DNA from: Pseudolabrys sp.
GTDB taxonomy: Bacteria; Pseudomonadota; Alphaproteobacteria; Rhizobiales; Xanthobacteraceae
DNA length: 8,022 nucleotides
Direction of reading: 5' to 3'
NCBI GenBank assembly: GCA_029945495.1
Contig: JAQSCR010000598.1
Coordinates: 1-8,022, forward strand
A model generated the notes under the pieces. The model was not told the DNA's origin. It saw only the letters and a list, made by a program, of their open reading frames with translations, and searched no databases. A program made the translations under genes and the position numbers. Position 1 is the stretch's first letter. Each line of letters begins with the position of its first letter. Below are positions 1 to 6,275 of this stretch, in pieces.

Positions 1-18
1 AATTCGCTCGTGTGTCAT
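1..18 (-). CDS. Possible 5' end of the next gene of the chemotaxis operon (partial)
   Basis: Downstream of the cheW stop, on the same strand, an ATG at 18-16 opens six codons (M-T-H-E-R-I) before the window ends. A weak ribosome binding site (GAG, six bases before the ATG) precedes it. The gap from the cheW stop is about 33 bases, which suits an operon. Alphaproteobacterial clusters of this type often continue with cheY, cheB and cheR, but six codons cannot identify the product. It may not be a gene start at all. Confidence 0.3.
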
Positions 19-51
19 GGCAAGCTCGCGCTTGTTCTTTTCAGGTGAAAC

Positions 52-516
52 TCATGCCGCGGCGGCGTGGTTTGTCATGCCGAGTATGCGGTCGACGTCA
101 ACGATCATCAGAAGCTGGCCTTCCAGGCGGTAGATACCGGCCGATACGCTGGCCAGCCGCGGGTCGAGATTGATCGGGTTCGGTTCGAGCGCGGCGCCAT
201 CGAGCTTGAGCACCTCGCCGACGCTGTCGATCAGCAGGCCGTAGGATTCGCCGCGAAACTCGACGCCGATCGCCATCGCCGGCGCGCCATTGGCTTCGCG
301 CGCAAGCCCAAGCCGGAAACCGAGATCGATCAGGGTGACGATGCGGCCGCGCAAATTGAGCACGCCGGCGATTTCCGGCGGCGCCAGCGGCACGCGGGTC
401 AGGCGGTCGGGAATGAACACATCCTGCACGCGGCGGATCGGCAGACCGAACAGCTGGCCGCCGATCATGGCGGTGACGTATTCATTCAGATTGAGGTCGA
501 CGCTCTCGTTATTCAT
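52..516 (-). CDS. cheW: CheW chemotaxis coupling protein
   Basis: This cytoplasmic adaptor links methyl-accepting receptors to the CheA kinase in the chemoreceptor array. The 154-residue protein is a single CheW (SH3-like double barrel) domain, close to the usual family length. It starts with a beta strand that contains FGLPIRRVQDV (about residues 23-33). The hallmark GVLNLRGRIVTLIDL lies at 51-65, where the conserved Arg of NLRG contacts receptor in characterised CheWs. The C-terminal strand GQLLMIVDVDRIL is at about 133-145. The start is the ATG at 516-514, preceded by GAGG with a seven-base spacer. That GAGG overlaps the cheA stop codon at 529-527, so the two genes are 10 bases apart and probably translationally coupled. 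It is cotranscribed with cheA. The identification is firm at family level. Which receptors or output (swimming or another behaviour) it serves cannot be read from it. Confidence 0.95.
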   Translation of the reverse strand: MNNESVDLNLNEYVTAMIGGQLFGLPIRRVQDVFIPDRLTRVPLAPPEIAGVLNLRGRIVTLIDLGFRLGLAREANGAPAMAIGVEFRGESYGLLIDSVGEVLKLDGAALEPNPINLDPRLASVSAGIYRLEGQLLMIVDVDRILGMTNHAAAA

Positions 517-526
517 GACATATTCC

Positions 527-3160
527 TCACGCCGCGCGACCGACGTCGGTCTGCTCCATGAGCGCCGCGATCAGGCCCTGGCGGTCGAACTTGGCAACAT
601 AATCGTGGAAGCCGACCTGACGGCCGCGCTCGACCGAGTCGGGCGAGACATGCGACGACAGCGCGATCACCGGTAGTGCGTTATGGCGCGGATCCGCGCG
701 CAGCGCTTCGGCGAACTGGTAGCCGTCCATGTCGGGCATTTCGATATCGGTGACGGCGACGTCGAAGACGCGGCCCGCCTCCAGCATCGCCAGCGCGTCG
801 CGCGCCGAGCCGACCGCGGTCACGGTGTAGCCGGCGGCCTGCAGCACGGGCGTCAGCATGTTGCGGAAGAACGGCGAGTCGTCGATCAGCAGGATCGAGC
901 GCTGGCGGTCGCCGGACGATTGATCCTTGCGGCGGAACCAGTCCTCGAAAGCCAGCGGCAGGAAGTGGCCGACATCGACGATTTCGGTCGCTTGACCCTT
1001 GATGACGGCGGAACCGAGCACGCCGGGCACGTCGCTGGCGACCTGGATCGCCAGCCGGTCTTCGACGATGTCGATGATCTCGTCGACCACCAGCGCCATC
1101 GAGCGCGCGCCGTCGGAGAACACCAGCAGCGGTTGGGCGCCTTCGCCTTTGACGCTGACATGCGTGTTCATCACGATCAGCGGCATCAGCTGGCCGCGGT
1201 ACTGCACCATGTGACGGCCGTTCGACAGTTCGATCTTGCGGGCGTCGATTTCCTCGAGCCGCGTGATCAGCGACAACGGCACCGCCTTGGGCTGGGTCGA
1301 GCCGGCGCGGAACACCAAAAACGAGGTCGCCTGCTCGCTATCGTCCTCGACCCGGCTGTGCGCCGCATCAACGATCATCTGCGAAGTAACGGTCGAGCCG
1401 ATTGCCTGCGCGACGCCGTTCGGGTCGATTATCATGATCACCGCGCCGTCGCCGAGAATGGTGTTGCCGGAGAACATCGCGATGTGGCGCAGCCTGCTCG
1501 ACATCGGCTTGACGACGATTTCCTCTGTGTGGAACACGCTGTCGACGACGATGCCGAAGGTCTGGCTGCCGACCTGGGTGACGACGATGAAGCCGCTCTC
1601 GACATCGCGGCTGGCATCGGTGTCGGTGCCGAGAAGCCGGCTCAGGCGGGCCAACGGCAGCAGCTTGTCGCGCAGCCGCAGCACGGTCGTGTCCTTGATG
1701 CGCTCGATGCGATGATCGCCGCCCTTGCGCGCGCGCACCAGTTCGACCACCGATAATTGCGGGATGGCAAAGCGCTCGCCGCTCGATTCCACGATCAGAG
1801 CGGCGACGATCGCCAGCGTCAGCGGAATCTTGATGGTGAAGCTTAAGCCCACGCCGGCGACCGACTTCACGTCGATAGCACCGCCGATCTGGTCGATATT
1901 GTTGCGCACCACGTCCATGCCGACGCCGCGGCCGGAAACATTGGTGATGGCGGCCGCGGTCGAGAACCCGGGCGCGAAGATGAATTTGTGAATCTGCGCT
2001 TCCGACAGCTTCTCGATGTCGGCTTCGCTGACCAGACCTTGCGCCACGGCCTTGGCCTTGATGCGCTCGGTGTCGAGGCCGCGGCCGTCGTCGGCGACCT
2101 GAATGATGATGTGGCCGCCTTCGTGGTAGGCCGACAGCCGGATATGGCCGTGCTCGGACTTGCCGGCGGCGCGCCGCTCGGCCGGCGTTTCCAGGCCGTG
2201 GTCGGCCGAGTTGCGCAGCATATGGGTGAGCGGGTCCTTGATCAGGTCGAGAACCTGGCGATCAAGATCGGTCTCCGCACCCTGCAATTCCAACTCGATC
2301 TTCTTGCCCAGCTCGTTGCAAAGATCGCGCACGATGCGCGGGAATTTCTGCCAGGCATTGCCGATCGGCTGCATGCGCGTCTTCATCACGCCTTCCTGCA
2401 GCTCGGCGGTGACGTTCGACAGCCGTTGCAGCGGCGTCTTGAATTCCGAATCGTCGTGGCGGCGCACGATCTCGAGCAACTGGTTGCGCGTCAGCACCAA
2501 CTCCGACACCATGGTCATGAGCTGTTCGAGCGTATCGACCGTGACCCGGATCGACTGGGTGCCGGCCTTGGCGGCGTCGTCTTCCCTGGCGGTTTCTTCG
2601 GCGGCTACGGCTTTGACCGGCGCCTCCGACTTGGCTGGCGTCTCAGGCTTGGTCACCTTGATCGCCGGCGGATCGACCGGCGTTTCGCGGAAGACGCGTT
2701 CGAGTTCTTCGAGCGAGACTTCGCCCGGCCGCACGACGCGCGGCGGCTCAACCGCAGGCGTAGTGGCCGCCTTATGGGCAGCGGCGGTTCGCACGGCAAT
2801 GCGTTCGAGATCGGCGATCAGGTCGGCGTCGGCGCCTTCCGGCTCGCGCTGGTCGCGCTCGAGCGATTCCAGGATTTCCTTGATGCGGTCGATGGTAGCG
2901 AGAATGACCGTAACCGCCTCGGCGGTGGCCGGCATTCCGTCGCGGAATTTGCCCATCACCGTCTCGGCGGCGTGCGCCAGGGTTTCCAGGCGCGGCAGCC
3001 CGAGGAAGCCGCAGGTACCCTTGATGGTGTGGACGAGGCGGAAAATATTATCGAGAATTTTGGCGTTGTTCGGATCCTGCTCGAAACGAACGAGTTCGAC
3101 GTCGACGACGTCGAGACTCTCATTGGTCTCGGTCACGAATTCCCGCAGCAGGTCGTCCAT
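527..3160 (-). CDS. cheA: Hybrid chemotaxis histidine kinase CheA with two CheW-like domains and a C-terminal receiver
   Basis: CheA autophosphorylates on a histidine in response to receptors and passes phosphate to response regulators. Domains in order over 877 residues: HPt at about 1-105, with phosphoacceptor His44 in RLVHTIKGTCGFLG; a Pro/Ala/Glu-rich linker at 106-200; dimerisation helices at about 203-265; an ATPase at about 266-445 with N box HMLRNSADHG (313-322), G1 DDGRG (357-361), F box APGFST (396-401) and G2 GRGVGMD (410-416). A first CheW-like domain follows at about 447-590, a second at about 612-740, and a receiver at about 755-870. The receiver has Asp760/Asp761, phosphoacceptor Asp805, Ser835 and Lys857, so it looks active. 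E. coli CheA is about 650 residues with one CheW domain and no receiver. No ordinary P2 (CheY-binding) domain is apparent. The ATG at 3160-3158 has a weak GAAGG ribosome site ten bases upstream, inside a possible RNA stem. It heads the cheA-cheW operon. Confidence 0.95.
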   Translation of the reverse strand: MDDLLREFVTETNESLDVVDVELVRFEQDPNNAKILDNIFRLVHTIKGTCGFLGLPRLETLAHAAETVMGKFRDGMPATAEAVTVILATIDRIKEILESLERDQREPEGADADLIADLERIAVRTAAAHKAATTPAVEPPRVVRPGEVSLEELERVFRETPVDPPAIKVTKPETPAKSEAPVKAVAAEETAREDDAAKAGTQSIRVTVDTLEQLMTMVSELVLTRNQLLEIVRRHDDSEFKTPLQRLSNVTAELQEGVMKTRMQPIGNAWQKFPRIVRDLCNELGKKIELELQGAETDLDRQVLDLIKDPLTHMLRNSADHGLETPAERRAAGKSEHGHIRLSAYHEGGHIIIQVADDGRGLDTERIKAKAVAQGLVSEADIEKLSEAQIHKFIFAPGFSTAAAITNVSGRGVGMDVVRNNIDQIGGAIDVKSVAGVGLSFTIKIPLTLAIVAALIVESSGERFAIPQLSVVELVRARKGGDHRIERIKDTTVLRLRDKLLPLARLSRLLGTDTDASRDVESGFIVVTQVGSQTFGIVVDSVFHTEEIVVKPMSSRLRHIAMFSGNTILGDGAVIMIIDPNGVAQAIGSTVTSQMIVDAAHSRVEDDSEQATSFLVFRAGSTQPKAVPLSLITRLEEIDARKIELSNGRHMVQYRGQLMPLIVMNTHVSVKGEGAQPLLVFSDGARSMALVVDEIIDIVEDRLAIQVASDVPGVLGSAVIKGQATEIVDVGHFLPLAFEDWFRRKDQSSGDRQRSILLIDDSPFFRNMLTPVLQAAGYTVTAVGSARDALAMLEAGRVFDVAVTDIEMPDMDGYQFAEALRADPRHNALPVIALSSHVSPDSVERGRQVGFHDYVAKFDRQGLIAALMEQTDVGRAA

Positions 3161-3171
3161 GTAAAAAACGC

Positions 3172-3238
3172 CTTCATCGACGGGCTTCGCGCCCGTCCGC
3201 CGCCCCCCGTCGAGAGCGTCGCCAGTGTGTCGATGAAG
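3172..3238 (-). promoter_or_regulatory. cheA leader: overlapping inverted repeats around the ribosome binding site
   Basis: A perfect 10-bp inverted repeat has arms at 3172-3181 and 3229-3238 (CTTCATCGAC and GTCGATGAAG). Inside it lies a 7-bp-stem hairpin at 3179-3197 (GACGGGC, loop TTCGC, GCCCGTC). The two share bases 3179-3181, so the full stems cannot form together. In the cheA transcript the 3' arm of the large repeat carries most of the GAAGG that would serve as ribosome binding site. A structure controlling cheA translation is therefore possible. The pairing is seen in the sequence; the function is inference. Confidence 0.4.
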
Positions 3239-3279
3239 CGTTTAATTTTGGTTGCGGAAATCTAAATGATTGCGGCGTG

Positions 3280-3295
3280 TTTAGGTTTTGTTAAC
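3280..3295 (-). promoter_or_regulatory. CtrA-like binding site upstream of cheA
   Basis: Read in the cheA direction the sequence is TTAA, seven bases, TAAA. This differs at one base from the two CtrA half-sites (TTAA-N7-TTAA). On the other strand it reads TTTA-N7-TTAAC, which keeps the final C of the known box. It lies about 120 bases upstream of the cheA ATG, in the AT-rich part of the chpT-cheA gap. CtrA controls motility genes in several alphaproteobacteria, and the adjacent chpT belongs to the CtrA phosphorelay. I found no convincing -35/-10 pair beside it. One-mismatch matches do occur by chance. Confidence 0.35.
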
Positions 3296-3320
3296 GCGCC
3301 ATAGCCCGCATAACGCTGAT

Positions 3321-3956
3321 TTATTGCGCGATCACGACCACGGTGTCGCCTTCCATCGCGATCGACGCCGTGAGGCCACAGGCCTGCGCCAGCAGATGGG
3401 CGTAGAACGGCTGGATGCGGTGGGCGTCGAGGCCGTCAGGCCCGGCCTCGCCGGCCAAAAGCGGCGGCACCGTCGCCAGGACCTTGGCATTGGTGCCGGT
3501 GGCCGAGACCTTGAGACCCATCGTGTCGCCGTCGCCGATCGGATCGACCGTTAGCTGGCCGCCGCGGGGAATCGCCTGGCCGGCGATCAGCAGCATGTTG
3601 AGCAGCAGCTTGACCCGGTTCTTGGCCAGCAGCACCCGCGGCAGGTTCCAGGCGATCTTGGTCTTTTCGTCCTCGAGAAAGCCGCGCGAAATCTTCTCGG
3701 CATCGCCAGTGTCGATCTGCGAACCGGCCGAGCCGGCAGCGCCGAAGGCGATGCGGCAGAACTGGAGCTTGGCCGAGGCGGTGTTGGCGCTCTTCTTGAT
3801 CAGCTCAAGCGCAAAGGCCTGGGTTTCCTCGTCCTTGTCCTCGGCCAGAACCTCCAGCCCGTTGACGATGGCGCCGACCGGGCTGATCAGGTCATGACAG
3901 ACCCGGGAGCACAGCAAGGCGGCGAGATCGAGCGCTTCAATGGGGGTTCCGGACAT
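3321..3956 (-). CDS. chpT: ChpT-like histidine phosphotransferase
   Basis: ChpT relays phosphate from the hybrid kinase CckA to the cell-cycle regulator CtrA and to CpdR in alphaproteobacteria. From the chosen start the protein has 211 residues, close to Brucella ChpT and shorter than the Caulobacter protein. The N-terminal helix carries LCSRVCHDLISPVGAIVNGLEVL (in parts, about 15-37) with the phosphoacceptor His21. A degenerate ATPase-like domain fills the rest (about 75-211) and lacks the N, G1 and G2 boxes of true kinases, as expected for a dimeric phosphotransferase. The start is the ATG at 3956-3954, with GGAG eight bases upstream. The open frame extends 30 codons further to 4046, but that would overlap the cysQ start and adds no family-like sequence. 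The stop TAA (3323-3321) lies 160 bases upstream of cheA on the same strand. Read-through into cheA is possible, since I see no convincing terminator between them. It could instead be a chemotaxis-dedicated paralogue of ChpT. Confidence 0.85.
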   Translation of the reverse strand: MSGTPIEALDLAALLCSRVCHDLISPVGAIVNGLEVLAEDKDEETQAFALELIKKSANTASAKLQFCRIAFGAAGSAGSQIDTGDAEKISRGFLEDEKTKIAWNLPRVLLAKNRVKLLLNMLLIAGQAIPRGGQLTVDPIGDGDTMGLKVSATGTNAKVLATVPPLLAGEAGPDGLDAHRIQPFYAHLLAQACGLTASIAMEGDTVVVIAQ

Positions 3957-3969
3957 GGACTGGTCTCCG

Positions 3970-4000
3970 CTGACATGCAGGGTGCCGAAAAGGCTATCTA
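3970..4000 (+). promoter_or_regulatory. Candidate cysQ promoter in the chpT-cysQ divergent gap
   Basis: CTGACA at 3970-3975 matches five of six bases of the -35 consensus. It is followed after 18-19 bases by CTATCT/TATCTA (3994-4000) as a possible -10. If used, transcription would begin near 4006, just inside the longest cysQ frame, and translation would then have to start further down. The match is moderate and the assignment is inference. Confidence 0.3.
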
Positions 4001-4942
4001 GTGACGGACGAATCGCTTGTCGTACCGGCTTATTCGCGTGATACACCGCGTATTGGCGAGCGCCAAGGATTGAAACTACCGCAAGGGGCGAGTGGGCACG
4101 TGCGAGCAGCGACAGACGGACCGGAAATCACCCCGCGCCAGGCTGAACAGGTTCTCGAGGCGTTAAGCGAAATCGTTTCGCGCGCGGCGCAGGCCACCCT
4201 CGCCGTCCCTTTTTCGTCCGTTCAGCACCGGCTGAAAGACGATAAGTCGCCGGTGACGGCCGCCGACGAAGCGTCCGAGGCGATCATTCTTGAAGGCCTC
4301 GCCCGCGTTCTGCCGGGCGTACCGGTGATCGCTGAGGAAAGCGTCGGCGACGCGCCGAGAGGGCCGCTGGGAGCGAGCTTCCTGCTGGTCGATCCGCTCG
4401 ACGGCACCAAGGAATTTCTCGCCGGCCGCGACGAGTACACCGTCAATGTCGCGCTGGTGACCAACGGCGTGCCGATTGCCGGCATTATCGCGGCGCCGGC
4501 GAAGGGTCTGCTCTGGCGCGGGGTCGTTGGTGGCAAAGCCGAGCGGTTGCGGTTCAAGCCGGGCTCTCCGCCGAGCGAGGACTCGGATCGCAGTTTTATC
4601 CGTGCGCGCACGGCGCCGCCGGCGCTGCGGGCAACAACATCACGCACCCATCTCGATCCATCGACGGAAGCCTTTTTGTCGCGGCTGTCAGTCACGGACC
4701 GTTATCCGTGCGGCTCGTCGGTGAAGTTCTGCCATATCGCGGAAGGCGCGGCCGACGTCTATCCGCGGCTGGCGCCGACATGCGAATGGGATATCGCGGC
4801 CGGCTGCGCTATTCTCGCCGCCGCCGGCGGGAAAACGACAGCGCCGGACGGCGGGCCGCTCGCTTTTGGTAACGTTGGCGCGAAGTTCCTGGTGCCCGGC
4901 TTTATCGCCTGGGGCGACCCGGCGCTGGCCGGACGCACCTGA
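4001..4942 (+). CDS. cysQ: 3'(2'),5'-bisphosphate nucleotidase CysQ (inositol monophosphatase fold)
   Basis: CysQ hydrolyses 3'-phosphoadenosine-5'-phosphate to AMP, clearing an inhibitory by-product of sulfate assimilation. The family is Mg-dependent and lithium-sensitive. Seen in the 313-residue frame: DDKSPVTAADE (80-90), metal-binding Glu112/Glu113 in VIAEES, the signature DPLDGTKEF (131-139) with Asp131 and Asp134, and CEWDIAAG (261-268) with Asp264. DGTKEF and the WDIAAG context favour CysQ over inositol monophosphatase or SuhB. E. coli CysQ has 246 residues; here homologous sequence begins only near residue 48. The GTG at 4001 has AAGG seven bases upstream, but a downstream GTG at 4100 would give a 280-residue protein closer to family length. 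The gene is divergent from chpT (44 bp). It is convergent with the YHS gene, with 3 bp between stops and no clear terminator there. No sulfur-metabolism gene is nearby. Confidence 0.88.
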   Translation: MTDESLVVPAYSRDTPRIGERQGLKLPQGASGHVRAATDGPEITPRQAEQVLEALSEIVSRAAQATLAVPFSSVQHRLKDDKSPVTAADEASEAIILEGLARVLPGVPVIAEESVGDAPRGPLGASFLLVDPLDGTKEFLAGRDEYTVNVALVTNGVPIAGIIAAPAKGLLWRGVVGGKAERLRFKPGSPPSEDSDRSFIRARTAPPALRATTSRTHLDPSTEAFLSRLSVTDRYPCGSSVKFCHIAEGAADVYPRLAPTCEWDIAAGCAILAAAGGKTTAPDGGPLAFGNVGAKFLVPGFIAWGDPALAGRT

Positions 4943-4945
4943 AAT

Positions 4946-5488
4946 CTAGCGGCCGATCGTGCGGGCGACGGTGGGCCACTTGCGCGCCGCGCTCTCCAGG
5001 ACGCGGCCGGGATTGTCGAGAAACGCCTGACGCGCCTTGGCATCATAGAACAGGTACAGCCGCTCGCCGCTGACCGCCCAGATCTGCGGGTGGCCGGGCA
5101 CCGAGGCCTCGCGGTCGATCGCCACCGGATCGTAGCCGCCGAACTGTGGCGAATAGACCTCCGGATGTTCGGCAAAAGCCGCCCGGTTGCCGATGTTGTC
5201 GAAGCGCCAGACCGCGTCGTTCTGCGTCAATTCGATGTCCGGACGGCCGAGCACCGCCTTGTTTTCGGTAAAATAGGCCACCGGATCGAAGCCGCTGATG
5301 GCCAGCCCGCTCGCCGGATTGACCACCAGCCGGTCGGCCGGCGAGGCCTGCGGTGACTTAATACCGGCGCAGAGAGCCAGTAAAATCGCCGCGACCAGCG
5401 CCACCGTGGCCATTGCGATGCCCCTGCGGGGTGCGGGGATGCCGCGGCGGGCCGCGGGCGGCTTCCGTTGCTGGCGCTGTCTGGTCAT
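4946..5488 (-). CDS. Membrane-anchored YHS-domain protein
   Basis: This resembles the small YHS-domain (seleno)protein family, whose biochemical role is not established; YHS domains are thought to bind metals. From the ATG at 5488 it has 180 residues: a basic N-terminus (several Arg/Lys), one hydrophobic segment at about 26-43, then a predicted extracytoplasmic YHS-like domain. That domain shows SGFDPVAYF, AVWRFDNIGNRAAFAEHPE, YSPQFGGYDPVAI, and a C-terminal LYLFYDAKARQAFL. As I remember the family, the GGY motif is followed by Cys or selenocysteine; here it is Asp, and the only Cys lies in the hydrophobic segment. LALC is not a good lipobox. The start is uncertain. Upstream ATGs at 5503 and 5542 and a GTG at 5617 are open, the last overlapping eipA. 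A downstream ATG at 5413 has AGGGG seven bases before it but would lose the basic N-terminus. It is convergent with cysQ and divergent from eipA. Confidence 0.75.
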   Translation of the reverse strand: MTRQRQQRKPPAARRGIPAPRRGIAMATVALVAAILLALCAGIKSPQASPADRLVVNPASGLAISGFDPVAYFTENKAVLGRPDIELTQNDAVWRFDNIGNRAAFAEHPEVYSPQFGGYDPVAIDREASVPGHPQIWAVSGERLYLFYDAKARQAFLDNPGRVLESAARKWPTVARTIGR

Positions 5489-5607
5489 AGTTCGAGGCGG
5501 CATGGCGGGCGATTCGCGCGGAATAAGGTACTTTCGCCACATTACGGTCGCCCCGGTGAGCATAAAGTTAAACGGGAATGGGGTTTCGACAATCAATGGA
5601 GCATTCG

Positions 5608-6258
5608 ATGCGCGCACCCTTGCGCTTGGCGGCTAATATCTTGACGGCCCTGAGCCTTTGCCTGCTCGCCTTCGGCGCGCAGATCGCGGCGGCGCAAAGC
5701 CAACCACCTGGGCCGCCACCTGGCCAAGCGCCCAGCCCACAGGCGCCGGTCCAGACCCAGCAGGGGCGGCCGACCAGCACTTTCACGCCCGACGAGATCG
5801 TCGGCGAAGGCCACAAATTCTTCGGCACCGTGTCGCGCGGCCTCGCCCAGGTGGTGGAAAAAGCGATTAGCCGCTGGGGCCAGCCGAATGGCTACGTGCT
5901 CGGCCAGGAAGGTAGCGGCGCCTTCGTCGTCGGCCTGCGCTATGGCGACGGCACGCTCTACACCAAGAATGCCGGCGACCGCCGCGTGTTCTGGGAAGGC
6001 CCGTCGATCGGCTTCGACACCGGCGGCGAAGGCGCCCGCACCATGATGCTGGTCTATAACCTGCCGTCCACCGACGCGATCTACCAGCGCTTCGCCGGCG
6101 TCGACGGCTCGGCCTATTTCATCGGCGGTTTCGGCATGACCGCGCTGACCGCCGACAATGTCGTGCTGGTGCCGATCCGATCCGGCGTCGGCCTGCGTCT
6201 TGGCGCCAATATCGGCTATCTCAAGTTCACGCCGAAGGCGACCTGGAACCCATTCTGA
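5608..6258 (+). CDS. eipA: EipA-like periplasmic protein (DUF1134)
   Basis: This is a predicted periplasmic protein of the DUF1134 family. In Brucella abortus, EipA of this family supports envelope integrity and virulence and is reported to be under direct CtrA control. The molecular activity is unknown. From the ATG at 5608 the protein has 216 residues. It has a clear signal peptide (Arg at 2 and 6, hydrophobic core about 8-24, AAA before probable cleavage near 29-30). A Pro/Gln-rich linker (about 32-55) follows, then a glycine-rich domain of alternating strands (57-216) typical of the small-barrel DUF1134 fold, including GYVLGQEGSGAFVVGLRYG and the end KFTPKATWNPF. This start has GGAG six bases upstream. 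ATGs at 5578 and 5596 lack a good ribosome site and would precede the signal peptide with polar residues. It is divergent from the YHS gene. A half-site GTTAAAC lies upstream at 5567-5573, but no full CtrA box. Confidence 0.85.
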   Translation: MRAPLRLAANILTALSLCLLAFGAQIAAAQSQPPGPPPGQAPSPQAPVQTQQGRPTSTFTPDEIVGEGHKFFGTVSRGLAQVVEKAISRWGQPNGYVLGQEGSGAFVVGLRYGDGTLYTKNAGDRRVFWEGPSIGFDTGGEGARTMMLVYNLPSTDAIYQRFAGVDGSAYFIGGFGMTALTADNVVLVPIRSGVGLRLGANIGYLKFTPKATWNPF

Positions 6259-6275
6259 CGGGGCTTTTCTGATTT

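Noticed and set aside
683..3265. Long open frames on the plus strand opposite cheA (up to about 425 codons)
   Set aside because: They mirror the codon bias of cheA, contain no recognisable domain, are rich in His/Arg/Asp as expected of antisense frames, and have no convincing ribosome sites. cheA itself has complete domain motifs across the whole stretch.
3957..4046. N-terminal extension of chpT to 4046
   Set aside because: It would overlap the cysQ start, adds 30 residues without family-like sequence, and the ATG at 3956 has a good GGAG at the right distance.
4920..4965. Bidirectional terminator between cysQ and the YHS gene
   Set aside because: Only short GGCC/GGCC-type pairing is present, without T-runs on either side. 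The stops are 3 bp apart, so any terminator must lie inside the opposing gene, and I could not identify one.
5442..5457. GC-rich palindrome CCGCGG-CGGG-CCGCGG
   Set aside because: It lies within the Arg/Pro-coding N-terminal part of the YHS gene and is well explained by GC-rich codons.
5561..5582. CtrA box upstream of eipA
   Set aside because: Only one half-site (GTTAAAC at 5567-5573) is present. The bases seven away on either side (TGAG and TGGG) do not form a second half-site.
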